Shown: positions 33,857 to 43,811 of the stretch, in pieces | Position numbering within the stretch: position 1 is the first letter of the stretch | How the letters are laid out: every line of letters starts with the position of its first letter | Assembly (NCBI GenBank): GCA_903886975.1 | Contig: CAISOB010000021.1 | Coordinates: forward strand, 1 to 64,000 | Length of the DNA: 64,000 bases | Source: an uncultured beta proteobacterium | GTDB taxonomy: Bacteria; Pseudomonadota; Gammaproteobacteria; Burkholderiales; Rhodocyclaceae | Direction of reading: 5' to 3' | Program-made: the position numbers and the translations under genes | Notes under the pieces: generated by a model | The model's database searches: none | Told to the model about the DNA's origin: nothing | The model's input: the letters and a program-made list of their open reading frames with translations, nothing else

Positions 33857-35281
33857 ATGATGCTGATCGAAACACAACAGAACTTTCTTGAGAGCCGAAC
33901 CTTCGAAGAAATCAGTGTCGGCGACAGCACGTCATTGACGCGAACGTTGGGCGCCGCGGACATCCAGCTCTTCGCCATCATGTCGGGCGACATCAATCCG
34001 GCGATCGTCGATAGCGCACAGGCCAATGCCGGGATGTTCAAGGAAGGCATCGCGCACGGACTGTGGAGCGCATCGCTGATCTCGACGACGCTCGGGACGC
34101 AATTCCCAGGCCCGGGCACCACCCTCGTCGATCAATCGCTGCGTTTCCTGAAACCGGTCGCCATCGGTGACACGATCACCATCACCGTGAGCGTCAGGGA
34201 GATGTTCCCCGACAACCATCACATCGTCTTCGACTGCTCGTGCATCAATCAGCACGGGCAACATGTGGTCCTCGGAACCGCCGAAGTTCTCGCGCCAAGT
34301 GAAAAGATGCGTACCCGGCGCGTCGATTTGCCGGACATTACGATCTCCGACAAGTACGCGCGCCTGCAAGCCCTGGTCGCCCGCGCCCGCGGCCTGGCGG
34401 CGATCGACATGGCCGTCGTCCATCCGTGCGACCGGGAATCGCTCAGGGGCGCGCTGATGGCCGCCGAAGCCGGCCTGATCGAACCTTTCCTGATCGGCCC
34501 GGAAGCGAAGATACGTGCGGTCGCCGACGAGAACGGCCTGGATCTCAAGCAGTACCGCATCGTGAACGTCAAGCACAGCCACGACTCGGCGGCGATGGCC
34601 GTGACGCTCGTGCGCAACGGCGACGCCGAGGCGATCATGAAAGGCAGCCTGCACACCGACGAACTGATGGCCGAAATCGTCCCGCGCGCCGCCGGAATGC
34701 GCACCGCGCGGCGCATCAGCCATGTCTTCCTGATGGATGTGCCGACCTATCCGCGCCCGATCATGATTACCGATGCGGCGGTCAACATCGCGCCGACCCT
34801 CGAGGAAAAAGTCGACATCATCCAGAACGCCATCGAGCTCGGGCATATCATTGGCATCGCCGAGCCGAAAGTGGCGATCCTCTCGGCAGTGGAAACCGTA
34901 AACCCCAAGATCCAGTCCACGCTCGACGCCGCTGCGCTCTGCAAGATGGCCGACCGCGGCCAAATCCGGGGCGGCCTGCTCGACGGCCCGCTGGCCTTCG
35001 ACAACGCCGTGTCGATGCTTGCCGCCAAGACCAAGGGGATCAAATCACCGGTGGCTGGCTGCGCCGACATTCTGGTCGTTCCCGACCTCGAGTCGGGCAA
35101 TATGCTGGCCAAGCAACTTGAGTATCTCGCGCACGCGCTGACCGCCGGCATTGTGCTCGGCGCGAAGGTGCCGATCGTCCTGACCAGCCGCGCCGACACC
35201 GCCGAAACGCGCATCGCCTCGTGCGTCATCGCCGCGCTGATCGCCCATCACAACCGCAAGCAGGCGCCGGAATCAGACTAG
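33857..35281 (+). CDS. Bifunctional enoyl-CoA hydratase (MaoC)/phosphate acetyltransferase
   Basis: The 474-residue protein fuses two domains. Residues 10-145 are a MaoC-type hotdog hydratase with the catalytic Asp/His motif in MSGDINPAIVD and GIAHGLWSASLI. Residues 160-465 are a phosphotransacetylase: VHPCDRESLRGALMAAEAG, IMKGSLHTDELMAEI, VFLMDVPTYPRPIMITDAAV and VVPDLESGNMLAKQLEYLA. It can hydrate an enoyl-CoA and exchange the acyl-CoA with acyl phosphate. The gene converges with acetate kinase, completing an acyl-CoA to acyl-P to acid plus ATP route. The fusion is common in betaproteobacteria. ATG at 33857 has GGGGAG upstream. Confidence 0.92.
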   Translation: MMLIETQQNFLESRTFEEISVGDSTSLTRTLGAADIQLFAIMSGDINPAIVDSAQANAGMFKEGIAHGLWSASLISTTLGTQFPGPGTTLVDQSLRFLKPVAIGDTITITVSVREMFPDNHHIVFDCSCINQHGQHVVLGTAEVLAPSEKMRTRRVDLPDITISDKYARLQALVARARGLAAIDMAVVHPCDRESLRGALMAAEAGLIEPFLIGPEAKIRAVADENGLDLKQYRIVNVKHSHDSAAMAVTLVRNGDAEAIMKGSLHTDELMAEIVPRAAGMRTARRISHVFLMDVPTYPRPIMITDAAVNIAPTLEEKVDIIQNAIELGHIIGIAEPKVAILSAVETVNPKIQSTLDAAALCKMADRGQIRGGLLDGPLAFDNAVSMLAAKTKGIKSPVAGCADILVVPDLESGNMLAKQLEYLAHALTAGIVLGAKVPIVLTSRADTAETRIASCVIAALIAHHNRKQAPESD

Positions 35282-35299
35282 CCGATGCACGGCCCCTAT

Positions 35300-35314
35300 C
35301 CCCCGACAAGGGGG
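35300..35314. terminator. Small hairpin between the convergent pta and ackA genes
   Basis: CCCCC-gacaa-GGGGG, 19 bases after the MaoC-Pta stop, without a T run on either side. It is a weak candidate for a bidirectional transcription end. Confidence 0.25.
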
Positions 35315-35385
35315 TGGAGCGCGAGTGCAAAGCCGGCCGTGGGCGGTCGCGAGGGATTACGCTAGCGCCGCCGTTAACTGACGAC

Positions 35386-36582
35386 CTAGTTGCCGACGAT
35401 TTCCTTGGTGTCGCGGGCGATCACCAGTTCCTCGTTGGTCGGCACGACCAGCACCTTGATCGGCGAATCCGCCGTCGAGATCAGCGCTTCCTTGCCGCGC
35501 ACGTTGTTAGCCGCGATGTCAAGCTTGATTCCCAAGATCCCCAGGCGCTCGACCACCGAGCCGCGAAAATCGATGTCATTTTCTCCGATGCCGCCGGTAA
35601 ACACGATGGCATCGACGCGGCCAAGTTCAATGGCATAGGCGCCGATATACTTGAGTGCCCGGTGGCGCAGCACGTCGATCGCCAGGCTGGCGCGGGCGTT
35701 GCCCTGCTTGGCTGCGGCGTGCAGGTCGCGCATGTCCGAGCTGACGCCGGAAACGCCGAGCAGGCCCGATTTCTTGTTGAGCGCGTTGTCGATGTCGGCA
35801 AATGACATTTTGATATTGGCGGCGAGGAAGCTCGGAATGCCGGCATCGATGTCGCCGCAGCGCGTGCCCATCACCATACCTTCGAGCGGCGTCATGCCCA
35901 TGCTCGTATCATAGGACTTGCCGCCCTTGACGGCGGTGTAGGACGACCCGTTGCCCATGTGACAGGTGATGCAATTGAATTGATCCTTGGCGATGCCGAG
36001 CATCTGCGCGGCGCGCTCCGAAACGAAACGGTGCGAGGTGCCGTGGAAACCGTAACGGCGAACATGGTGCTGCTCGTACCACTCGTAAGGCACCGCGTAG
36101 ATGTAGGATTCGGCCGGCATGGTGGCGTGAAAGGCAGTATCGAAGACGCCGACGTTGGCAACGCCCGGCAAGGCTTTCATCATCGCCTCGATGCCGGTGA
36201 TGTTGGCCGGGTTGTGCAGCGGCGCGAGCGGAATGTTCTGCTTGAGCGCGGCGAGCACGGCATCGTTGACGCGCACCGAGCCGGAGAATTTTTCCGCGCC
36301 ATGGACGACGCGGTGGCCGATGGCGCCGATATCCGACAGCGATTTGATGACACCGACCTTGGCATCGACCAGCTTGGCCAGAACTTTCTTGATGGCCAGT
36401 TCATGGTCGACGATGTCGGCGATTTCCTTGACCTTGTCGCCATTCGCCGGCTCATAGGTGAGCACCGAATCCTTCATGCCGATGCGCTCGACCAGGCCGA
36501 CTGCGACGCGGTGCTCGTTGGTCATGTCAAGCAACTGATATTTGAACGACGAACTGCCGCAGTTGAGTACGAAGACGAACAT
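35386..36582 (-). CDS. ackA: Acetate/propionate kinase
   Basis: The 398-residue product has the AckA signatures FVLNCGSSSFKYQLLD at the N-terminus, HRVVHGAEKFSG, VGVFDTAFHATMP, RYGFHGTSHRFVS and CHMGNGSSYTAVKGGKSYDTSMG. Catalytic Asp and Arg residues are in place (FDTAFH; GHRVVHG region). It makes ATP from acetyl phosphate or the reverse, working with the phosphotransacetylase domain encoded opposite. Start 36582 has GGGGAAATAATC upstream. The two genes converge, so they are not one operon. Confidence 0.95.
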   Translation of the reverse strand: MFVFVLNCGSSSFKYQLLDMTNEHRVAVGLVERIGMKDSVLTYEPANGDKVKEIADIVDHELAIKKVLAKLVDAKVGVIKSLSDIGAIGHRVVHGAEKFSGSVRVNDAVLAALKQNIPLAPLHNPANITGIEAMMKALPGVANVGVFDTAFHATMPAESYIYAVPYEWYEQHHVRRYGFHGTSHRFVSERAAQMLGIAKDQFNCITCHMGNGSSYTAVKGGKSYDTSMGMTPLEGMVMGTRCGDIDAGIPSFLAANIKMSFADIDNALNKKSGLLGVSGVSSDMRDLHAAAKQGNARASLAIDVLRHRALKYIGAYAIELGRVDAIVFTGGIGENDIDFRGSVVERLGILGIKLDIAANNVRGKEALISTADSPIKVLVVPTNEELVIARDTKEIVGN

Positions 36583-36789
36583 GATTATTTCCCCAGGTGA
36601 TCTCACGCCGAAATGCCAGGTCTTTTGATCGGCGAAACTCACCGAAACGGCCCGGCTGAACAGCGCATTTTAGCAGATCACGAGACACCAACGCGGCCCG
36701 GCCGATGTGTCGCGAGATGACAAAAATAACACGAACCGCTTGTGCACTGCAGCATTAGACCTGTTTCATGCCGTGCAAAACAGTGATTT

Positions 36790-36810
36790 AACAGCCTTTT
36801 TCCGGCTGTT
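36790..36810. other. 7-bp inverted repeat upstream of the NrdR boxes
   Basis: AACAGCC-tttttcc-GGCTGTT. It could be a terminator for an upstream leftward transcript or a protein site; it is not followed by a T run. Confidence 0.3.
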
Positions 36811-36825
36811 GCGCGCTTTGCAATA

Positions 36826-36841
36826 CAACTAGATTTAGTAT
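36826..36841 (+). promoter_or_regulatory. NrdR box 1
   Basis: The core CTAGATTTAG matches 8 of 10 positions of the NrdR consensus CWATATATWG. It lies exactly 31 bp (three DNA turns) upstream of box 2, the spacing known for NrdR sites. Confidence 0.7.
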
Positions 36842-36856
36842 GGTTACCGCCGCCGA

Positions 36857-36872
36857 CCACTACCTATAGTAG
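36857..36872 (+). promoter_or_regulatory. NrdR box 2
   Basis: The core CTACCTATAG matches 8 of 10 consensus positions and includes a -10-like TATAGT, so a bound NrdR would cover the nrdJ promoter. It is 130 bp before the nrdJ start. Confidence 0.7.
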
Positions 36873-37001
36873 TTTTTTTGCTTGATTCGGCGAAAAATAA
36901 TCGGCATGATGAGAACGTTCTTCGCCCCCGGCAGTCACAGTGCGAAACCACCCCATAGCGCGATTTCAACACGCAATTTGCAACCCGAAAGAGGCACAAC
37001 C

Positions 37002-39884
37002 ATGAGCCAGAATTCCCAACAGATGTCCCTGAGCGCAATCGCCGAGACGCCCAAGATACCGCCGCTTGCCGACCAGGAGATTTCGGGCGAAGTCCTTCTC
37101 GAGAAATACGCCAAGGGCAGCGAGACCAACGTCCATGACGTTCGCCTGCGCGTCGCGCGTGCGCTGGCCGCCAACGAAGACGAAAAGCAGCGCGCCAAGT
37201 GGGAAGAGCGTTTCCTGTGGGCGCAGGAAAACGGCTTCGTCCCGGCCGGCCGCATTTGTTCGGCCGCCGGCACGCCGCTCGCCGCCACCTTGATCAATTG
37301 TTTCGTGCAGCCGGTTGGCGACTCGATCGTCGAACTCGTCGAAGGCAAGCCGGGAATCTACAGCGCGCTGGCCGAGGCCGCCGAAACGATGCGCCGCGGC
37401 GGCGGCGTCGGCTATGATTTCTCGACCATCCGCCCGCAAGGCGCGCTGGTCAAGGGAACGCAGTCGCGGGCGTCCGGCCCGGTGTCCTACATGCGGGTAT
37501 TCGACCGCTCGTGCGAGACGGTCGAATCGGCCGGCGCGCGGCGCGGCGCGCAAATGGGCGTGCTGCGCTGTGACCATCCGGATGTCGAGACCTTCATCCA
37601 CGCCAAGGACAAGGGTGACCTGACCAATTTCAACGTTTCGATCGCCGTCACCGACGCCTTCATGGAGGCCGTCGAGGTCAATGGCGAAATCGAACTCTCG
37701 CACCGCGCCGAGCCCAACGCCGACATGAAGGCGAACGGCGCCTACCAGCATGACGACGGCATATGGGTCTATCGCAAGGTGCGCGCGCGCGACTTGTGGG
37801 ACCAGGTGATGAAGTCGACCTACGATCATGCCGAGCCGGGAATTCTCTTCCTCGACCGCATGAACAAAGATAACAATCTTTACTACTGCGAACTGATCGA
37901 GGCGACCAACCCCTGCGCCGAACAGCCGCTGCCGCCGTATGGTTGCTGCTGCCTCGGTTCGGTCAACCTGACGCTGTTCGTCAAGGATGCCTTCACCGAC
38001 AAGGCGGAGTTCGACTTTGCCGCTTTCGCCGAAGTCGTCAAGGTGTCGACGCGCATGCTCGACAATGTGCTCGACGTCACCGCCTGGCCGCTCGAACGCC
38101 AGCGCGAGGAAGCCGCCAACAAGCGCCGCGTCGGCCTCGGCTTCACCGGTCTCGGTGACGCCCTGTGCATGCTGCGCCTGCGCTACGACCTGCCGGAAGC
38201 CCCGGCGATGGCCGCGCGTATCTCCGAGCACATGCGCAACGCGGCCTACCTTGCATCGGTGGACCTGGCCAAGGAGCGCGGCGCTTTCCCGCTGTTCAAC
38301 GCCGAGCTCTATCTCTCCGGCGGCAATTTCGCCTCGCGCCTGCCGCCTGACGTCAAGGCCGAAATCCGCAAGCATGGGCTGCGCAACTCGCACCTGCTTT
38401 CGATCGCGCCGACCGGCACGATCTCGCTGGCCTTTGCCGACAATGCCAGCAACGGCATCGAACCGCCGTTCTCGTGGACCTACAGCCGCAAGAAACGCAT
38501 GCTCGACGGCACGCTCAAGGAATACGCGGTCGAGGATTACGCCTGGCGCCTCTACAAGCACATGGGCGGTGACGTCGACAAACTGCCGGACTACTTCGTC
38601 ACGGCGCTGGAGATCTCGGCGCAGGCGCACAAGGAGATGGTCGCTGCTGTCGCCCCCTATATCGACACCTCGATCTCGAAGACGGTCAACGTCCCGGCCG
38701 ACTATCCCTACGAAGACTTCCAGGATCTCTACATGAGCGCCTGGAAAGCCGGGCTCAAGGGCCTTGCCACCTATCGCCCGAACAGCATCCTCGGCGCCGT
38801 GCTCTCTGTAGACACGGTCAAGCGCGAGGAAAAGAAGCAGCCGCAGGACTTCCTCGGCGGCGACGCCAACCGCCGCCTGTCGATCAAGGACCTGCCGGCG
38901 CCGGTGCTCGCCAGCCTGCGCTGGCCGGGCCGCCCGAACCTGCCCGAAGGCAATATGGCGTGGACCTACATGATCGAGCAGGAGATGGGCAAGTTTGCCC
39001 TGTTCGTCGGGCATATCGAACAGGAAGGCCGCAAGTGGCCGTTCGAAGCCTGGGTCAACGGTCCGGCGCAGCCGCGCGGCCTCGGCGCCGTAGCCAAGAC
39101 CCTGTCGATGGACATGCGCGCCAACGATCATGGCTGGCTGGCGCTCAAGCTCGAATCGCTGGCCAAGACGCCTGACGGCGAAGGTTTCGACATGGCTTTC
39201 CCGCCGCATGGCCAGCGCCAGCGCATGCCATCGGTTGTTTCGGCGATGGCGCGCCTGATCCAGTACCGCGTCGAACAGCTCGAATTCTTCAAGAGCGCAG
39301 GTCCGACGCCGGTGCTCGACGCGATGTTCAGCCTGAAGGAGCCGAAGACCGGCACCGACGGCACGCTGTCGTGGACGGTAGACATCTTCAACCCGGCGAC
39401 CAACGAAGACTTCGTTCTCGGCCTCAAGGAGATCACGCTGCCGAACGGCGTCACCCGCCCCTATTCGGTGTGGCTCTCGGGCAACTACCCGCGCGCCCTC
39501 GACGGCCTGACCAAGCTGCTCTCGCTCGACATGCGCGTCCTCGATCCGGCATGGATCGGCATGAAGCTCAGGAAGCTGCTCGACTACCCCGAGCCGCTCG
39601 GCGATTTCATGGCCTTCGTTCCGGGAACGCGCAAGCAGACCAACTATCCGTCGACGGTCGCCTACCTCGCGCAGCTGATCATCCACCGCTACGCCATGCT
39701 CGGCATCCTCGATGAGAATGGCATACCGCTGCAGCAGATGGGCATACTCGCGGCACCGGTCAGCAGCACCGCGGCCAAACCGACCGCCGGCAAGCTGTGC
39801 AGCGAATGCGGCAATCACACGATGATCCGCAAGGACGGCTGCGACTTCTGCACCGCCTGCGGCGCCGTCGGAACCTGCGGCTAG
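37002..39884 (+). CDS. nrdJ: Adenosylcobalamin-dependent (class II) ribonucleoside-diphosphate reductase
   Basis: The 960-residue product reduces ribonucleotides with a B12-generated thiyl radical. Motifs: [20 protein letters not shown] with the first redox Cys, [20 protein letters not shown] (Asn, radical Cys and Glu of the active site) and [19 protein letters not shown]. Beyond the catalytic barrel there are two related copies of a C-terminal module (about residues 651-764 and 787-905) with the shared pattern LSMDMR...KL. The protein ends in a zinc-ribbon type cysteine array, CSECGNH, then [14 protein letters not shown], as in class II enzymes with long tails. The ATG at 37002 has GAAAGAGG upstream. 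Two NrdR boxes precede it. B12 dependence lets it work with or without oxygen. Confidence 0.95.
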   Translation: MSQNSQQMSLSAIAETPKIPPLADQEISGEVLLEKYAKGSETNVHDVRLRVARALAANEDEKQRAKWEERFLWAQENGFVPAGRICSAAGTPLAATLINCFVQPVGDSIVELVEGKPGIYSALAEAAETMRRGGGVGYDFSTIRPQGALVKGTQSRASGPVSYMRVFDRSCETVESAGARRGAQMGVLRCDHPDVETFIHAKDKGDLTNFNVSIAVTDAFMEAVEVNGEIELSHRAEPNADMKANGAYQHDDGIWVYRKVRARDLWDQVMKSTYDHAEPGILFLDRMNKDNNLYYCELIEATNPCAEQPLPPYGCCCLGSVNLTLFVKDAFTDKAEFDFAAFAEVVKVSTRMLDNVLDVTAWPLERQREEAANKRRVGLGFTGLGDALCMLRLRYDLPEAPAMAARISEHMRNAAYLASVDLAKERGAFPLFNAELYLSGGNFASRLPPDVKAEIRKHGLRNSHLLSIAPTGTISLAFADNASNGIEPPFSWTYSRKKRMLDGTLKEYAVEDYAWRLYKHMGGDVDKLPDYFVTALEISAQAHKEMVAAVAPYIDTSISKTVNVPADYPYEDFQDLYMSAWKAGLKGLATYRPNSILGAVLSVDTVKREEKKQPQDFLGGDANRRLSIKDLPAPVLASLRWPGRPNLPEGNMAWTYMIEQEMGKFALFVGHIEQEGRKWPFEAWVNGPAQPRGLGAVAKTLSMDMRANDHGWLALKLESLAKTPDGEGFDMAFPPHGQRQRMPSVVSAMARLIQYRVEQLEFFKSAGPTPVLDAMFSLKEPKTGTDGTLSWTVDIFNPATNEDFVLGLKEITLPNGVTRPYSVWLSGNYPRALDGLTKLLSLDMRVLDPAWIGMKLRKLLDYPEPLGDFMAFVPGTRKQTNYPSTVAYLAQLIIHRYAMLGILDENGIPLQQMGILAAPVSSTAAKPTAGKLCSECGNHTMIRKDGCDFCTACGAVGTCG

Positions 39885-39941
39885 ATCGATTCAAACACCA
39901 GGGAGCTATCACGCCATAAGCTGCTGACACCGTCTCCCAAG

Positions 39942-39963
39942 GGCCACGGAGAAATCTGTGGCC
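39942..39963. terminator. Hairpin between the convergent nrdJ and araC-type genes
   Basis: GGCCAC and GTGGCC pair around an inner AGA/TCT stem, about 60 bases after the nrdJ stop. No long T run follows; it is a moderate candidate. Confidence 0.35.
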
Positions 39964-40048
39964 TGCTTATCTGTGCCTTTACCTTATCTCTTGTGATCAA
40001 TTCTCATCATCACGAGAGGTAGTGCAGTTTATTCGTCGCACTATTGAT

Positions 40049-40918
40049 TCAGCGTTTCCCTTGGCGAAATCCCCGCAAAGGATAAGCCACCTGACGATAA
40101 TCGCTCGGATTCTTGTAAGTGATCTTCTTGAAGCTCTTATAAAAATTGCTCATTGAGTTGAAGCCGGTATCCATCGCGATATCTACGATCTTCTGATCGG
40201 TGGTGAGGATGAGCCGCTGCGCCTCGTAGACACGGAGCATGGTGATGAGTGTGCTGATATTGATTCCACATTTCTGCTTGAAAAGTGAAATCGCGTAGTT
40301 TGGATGAAGCCCGGCCGCTTCTGCGATCGATTTCACATTGATCGGGCTTCTAAAATTGAGGGTTATGTAATCGTACATGCTCTTGAAAGCATTCTTGTCT
40401 TGGTGGACCAGAAGCTTCGGCTGGGGAGGATGAAGTGAATCCGCCGAGGCCTCCATGGGGCGGAAGCGCCTGAGACGCGATTCCAGTGACATGAGCAGCG
40501 TTTGCCGCACATCCTGTTGCGTACTCGATGCTTCGCGCTTCCATACCGGATAGGACGCGAGGTCGATCGAGCGCAATTCCCGATCCGACTCCATGAGGAT
40601 CTTCCCGTTCATCACATCACGCACGATCGACGGCGAGAGGTCGAAATACAGGAAAGTTTCGGGCGGAAGCGCTACCCAATACTGAAGATTCTCGGCTTCG
40701 ATATGCATGAGTTGATGGGGAATAGCCCCCCAGAACAAGACGGTTTGTTCGGGCTGGATTTCGATAATCTGCGCCCCGAACCTGACCGTGGTGGGACTCT
40801 TGTTCGGAAAGAAGAGAATTTCGATCTCGTCGTGCCGATGCAGGCTGTCATAGGAATGAACTTTCAGAACGTCGCAGAGGAGTCCGAACTTGAGATCGAC
40901 AATATGTTTTTCAGTCAT
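40049..40918 (-). CDS. AraC family transcriptional regulator
   Basis: The 289-residue regulator has an N-terminal cupin domain (about 1-110, with SLHRHDEIEILFF and WGAIPHQLMHI) and a C-terminal AraC DNA-binding domain from about 190. The latter contains IAEAAGLHPNYAISLFKQ as the first helix-turn-helix and VDIAMDTGFNSMSNFYKSFKKITYKNPSDYR as the family signature (quoted in part positions 240-275). It resembles the MelR/RhaS-type sugar regulators in layout. Divergent from the SDR-transaldolase-epimerase-kinase operon, with a 214-bp region between, so it very likely controls that operon. Confidence 0.92.
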   Translation of the reverse strand: MTEKHIVDLKFGLLCDVLKVHSYDSLHRHDEIEILFFPNKSPTTVRFGAQIIEIQPEQTVLFWGAIPHQLMHIEAENLQYWVALPPETFLYFDLSPSIVRDVMNGKILMESDRELRSIDLASYPVWKREASSTQQDVRQTLLMSLESRLRRFRPMEASADSLHPPQPKLLVHQDKNAFKSMYDYITLNFRSPINVKSIAEAAGLHPNYAISLFKQKCGINISTLITMLRVYEAQRLILTTDQKIVDIAMDTGFNSMSNFYKSFKKITYKNPSDYRQVAYPLRGFRQGKR

Positions 40919-41132
40919 GATCTTAGAATAGTGGACAAAAAGACCCCTATCAAGGATGCGAATCTCAAATTAAGATCCTAATCTATCCTTCGGAAGCAGC
41001 GTTCGACGCGATAACCGAGCAGTGCTTGCCTTTTCAGATCGAAATCAAGGTTTTCCCGAATCCCGCAGTCGGCGATCAACGGGCGCTGATAGTGGGTGTG
41101 CGGTTCGGCAGTATCGCGAAAAAAGGAGAAGC
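40919..41132. promoter_or_regulatory. Divergent control region of the sugar cluster
   Basis: The 214 bp between the AraC-type regulator and the SDR gene are AT-richer near the regulator. No obvious repeat pair stands out by eye, but AraC-type sites are degenerate. It is given as the expected location of promoters and regulator sites. Confidence 0.35.
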
Positions 41133-41879
41133 ATGGAACCCACACGCAGGATCGCGATTGTGACGGGCGGCGCGCGCGGGATCGGACGGGCCATCGTCAC
41201 GGCCTTCGCGGCCAGAGGCATTGTCTCGGTCATCGCGGATATCGATCTTGCCGCCGCCGAGAAGGCGGCCGAAGAAATTCGGCAGACCGGCGCCGAGGCG
41301 GTGGCGATCAAGGTCGATCTTTCCCGTACCGATGAGATCGTTCAGCTTGTCGCTGAAACCATCGCGCGCTACGGAAGGCTCGATATCCTGGTCAACAACG
41401 CCGCGATATTGAGCAACACGCCCTACGACCAGATCACTGAAATGGAATGGGATGGCGTTCTCGACATCAATCTCAGGGCCGTGCTCTTCGCCACCCGCGA
41501 AGCGCTCAAGCCGATGATCGCCCAGGGATGGGGGCGCATCATCTCGGTCTCTTCGCTGGCCGGGCGCAGTGGCGGCATAAGCGTCGGACCGGCCTACGTC
41601 GCGTCCAAAGCGGCGGTGATCGGCCTCACCCGGCACCTGGCAAGAAAAGTCGCACGCAACCGGATCACCGTGAACGCGGTTGCCCCCGGCACGACGGAAA
41701 CTGACATCATCAAGGGCTTTACCGCAGAGGAGATGGTGGCGATCAACAATTCGATCCCGCTCGGGAGACTCGGGAAACCCGAAGAGATCGCGGAAACGGT
41801 AGCGTTTCTGGCCTCGGACTCGGCGGCCTTTATTACCGGCGCCGTCATCGATATCAACGGCGGCATGTACATGGGCTGA
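41133..41879 (+). CDS. Short-chain dehydrogenase/reductase (sugar cluster)
   Basis: The 248-residue SDR has TGGARGIG (11-18) for NAD(P), an acidic residue after strand 2 (IADID, favouring NAD), NNAA at 88-91, Ser140 and the YxxxK pair Tyr155/Lys159, so it is catalytically intact. It likely oxidises or reduces a polyol or ketose as the first step of the cluster. AAAGGAG lies before the ATG at 41133. A 46-bp gap leads to the transaldolase-like gene; all four genes of the rightward group run closely. Confidence 0.9.
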   Translation: MEPTRRIAIVTGGARGIGRAIVTAFAARGIVSVIADIDLAAAEKAAEEIRQTGAEAVAIKVDLSRTDEIVQLVAETIARYGRLDILVNNAAILSNTPYDQITEMEWDGVLDINLRAVLFATREALKPMIAQGWGRIISVSSLAGRSGGISVGPAYVASKAAVIGLTRHLARKVARNRITVNAVAPGTTETDIIKGFTAEEMVAINNSIPLGRLGKPEEIAETVAFLASDSAAFITGAVIDINGGMYMG

Positions 41880-41925
41880 TCGCCAAGCGACAGCCAGCAC
41901 GTTCAACCACAGGGAGCAGAGAATC

Positions 41926-42969
41926 ATGATCAAGCACGAATACCTGAACTGGATGGCGAAAAATACGCCAACGCAATGGTGCAACGATTCGGCGCTGATG
42001 CCGGAACTCGATGCAGCACTGGAAAGCGGCGCTATCGGCTGCACGTCCAACCCGCCGCTCACCTATCTGGCCTTGACGACAGAACCCGAGCTTTATCGCG
42101 ATGGCGTGGCGGCGATACCGGCTAGCGCCAAGGGGGATGACCGGGTGGTCGAGTTGCTCGGTGTCGTGGTGCGCAGGGTTGCCCGCCGGTTGCATGATCT
42201 CTACGACAAGAGCGGCAAGAAATACGGCTATATCCGCTCGCAAGTCCAGCCGAAGCTTTCCGGCAACGGCACGGCGATGCACAAGATGGGACTCACCATC
42301 TCGACCTGGGGTGAGAACGTCATGGTCAAGATTCCCGGCACCGCGTCGGGTATCGGCGTGCTCGAGGAACTGGCGGCAACAGGCATTCCGACGACGCCTA
42401 CGGTGTGCGTGTCGGTCGCCCAGATTCTTGCGACAGCCGAGGCCTACGAGCGCGGCGTCAAACGCGCCATCGCCGCGGGGATAGCCCCCGCGGCGTCGAC
42501 CACTGCCCTGGTGATGGGCCGGCTGCAGGATTATCTTGCCGTGCTCAATGAGCAACGCAAGGCGGGGCTGTCCGCCATCGAACTCGAGGATGCGGCGCTC
42601 GCAGTCACCAAGCGCTGCTACGCGATCATGAAAGAGCGGGGATACCGCCAGATCCTCATGCCGGCTGCGTTCCGCACGCCGCGCCAGGTCGCCGGAATGG
42701 TCGGCGCGCTGGCGCATATGACCATCCACCCGAAAATACAGGATGAAGTCATCAAGGCCGACGCACAAGATAGCATACAGCGCCGCATCGCCATCGACGA
42801 TCCCATCGATACCGACCTCATGGCTCGCGTCGCCAAGGCCTTGCCCGAATTCACGCAGGCCTTCGATCCCGCAGGACTCAAGCCGGAAGCGTTCGACACC
42901 TACGGCGCCACGGTGATGACGCTGGACGGATTCGACAGGACCGGATGGCAGAAGCTCTACACGCTCTGA
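41926..42969 (+). CDS. Transaldolase family protein 1
   Basis: The 347-residue protein belongs to the transaldolase family by its fold motifs: WCNDSALMPELDAALESGAI, CTSNPPLTYLAL, NVMVKIPGTASGI and IAPAASTTALVMG. Lys135 in VMVKIPGT is the Schiff-base lysine, and Asp21 is the likely acid. It differs from classical TalA/TalB and has a clear paralogue in the same window at 50909-51943. The reaction is the transfer or release of dihydroxyacetone or a similar fragment from a ketose (phosphate). It precedes the epimerase gene by 14 bases. Confidence 0.88.
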   Translation: MIKHEYLNWMAKNTPTQWCNDSALMPELDAALESGAIGCTSNPPLTYLALTTEPELYRDGVAAIPASAKGDDRVVELLGVVVRRVARRLHDLYDKSGKKYGYIRSQVQPKLSGNGTAMHKMGLTISTWGENVMVKIPGTASGIGVLEELAATGIPTTPTVCVSVAQILATAEAYERGVKRAIAAGIAPAASTTALVMGRLQDYLAVLNEQRKAGLSAIELEDAALAVTKRCYAIMKERGYRQILMPAAFRTPRQVAGMVGALAHMTIHPKIQDEVIKADAQDSIQRRIAIDDPIDTDLMARVAKALPEFTQAFDPAGLKPEAFDTYGATVMTLDGFDRTGWQKLYTL

Positions 42970-42983
42970 AAGGGGTGATCGGC

Positions 42984-43811
42984 ATGGCACGGAAAATAAG
43001 CTACGGCATCGCCATCTCGCAGGAAATTCTCGGCGAAGGCGCTTCTGTGCCTTTTCAGGGCGGCATCCCGGAGGGTATGGCGAAAGCCGCAGCCATGGGC
43101 TTCGATTGTGTCGAGATTCATATCCGCAATCCTTCCGGCTTCGATGCCAAGGCTTTGGCGCGCAACGCGGACGAAACCGGAGTCAGGATCGCGGCGATCG
43201 GAACCGGTCTTGAATATGGGAAGAATGGACTCAGCCTGACCTCGGATGATCCCGCCGTGCGGGCCGGTGCCGTACAGCGGATGCGCGAGCATATCGATCT
43301 GGCGGCGCATTTTGGCGCCGTGGTTTTCCTTGGCCTCATTCGAGGAAAATGCGGCAGCCGGGCGCGGCACGCCGAATATCTCGACCGTCTCGCCGGGCAA
43401 CTGGCGCTGCTCGCCACTTATGCGGCCCAAAGGAAGGTTCCGACCGGACTAGAACCGATCGCCTACTATTTTTCCGACCTGCTCAATACAACGGACGAAA
43501 CCCTCGATTTTCTCGCCCGCCCCGGCCTTGAATCAATCGGCCTGCTCCTCGATACGCACCATATGTTCCTCGAGGATAAGGACATGGACGAATCGTTCCG
43601 GAAATGCGCGGGGAGAATCACGCATGTCCACATATCGGACTCGAACCGCAGGTACCCGGGCGCCGGCAATGTCGACTATCAACGCGTAGCCCGGTCGCTC
43701 GACGCCATCGGCTATTGCGGAGCCGTTTCGCTGGAGATCCTGCCGGCGCCTTCCGCGGATGAGGCGGCGCGACGGGGCATTGCATGGATGCAGGAAACCT
43801 GGGGGCAATGA
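42984..43811 (+). CDS. Ketose 3-epimerase-like TIM-barrel isomerase
   Basis: The 275-residue protein is in the AP-endonuclease-2-like sugar isomerase/epimerase family. The four metal ligands line up as Glu157 (TGLEPI), Asp190 (LLLDTHHMFLED), His216 (THVHISDSNR) and Glu251 (AVSLEIL), as in D-tagatose and allulose 3-epimerases. The NRRYPGAGNVDYQ segment also fits that group. Free keto-sugar or inosose epimerisation is expected, upstream of the kinase. The ATG at 42984 has AAAGGGG upstream. The start of the next gene overlaps its stop by 4 bases. Confidence 0.87.
   Translation: MARKISYGIAISQEILGEGASVPFQGGIPEGMAKAAAMGFDCVEIHIRNPSGFDAKALARNADETGVRIAAIGTGLEYGKNGLSLTSDDPAVRAGAVQRMREHIDLAAHFGAVVFLGLIRGKCGSRARHAEYLDRLAGQLALLATYAAQRKVPTGLEPIAYYFSDLLNTTDETLDFLARPGLESIGLLLDTHHMFLEDKDMDESFRKCAGRITHVHISDSNRRYPGAGNVDYQRVARSLDAIGYCGAVSLEILPAPSADEAARRGIAWMQETWGQ

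Larger units (their letters stand above)
36583..37001. other. Regulatory region between ackA and nrdJ
   Basis: This divergent intergenic region carries a hairpin at 36790-36810 (AACAGCC/GGCTGTT) and two NrdR-type boxes. The rest shows no gene. I do not see a convincing cobalamin riboswitch (no clear B12-box), although the downstream enzyme needs B12. Confidence 0.5.

Noticed and set aside
36583..37001. Possible cobalamin riboswitch before nrdJ
   Set aside because: No B12-box or recognisable multi-stem pattern by eye; the region is better explained by NrdR boxes.
36966..39818. 950-codon open frame antisense to nrdJ
   Set aside because: It is the mirror of a GC-rich codon pattern; the product is Arg/Gly/Asp-rich without a known fold, and nrdJ on the other strand is unambiguous.
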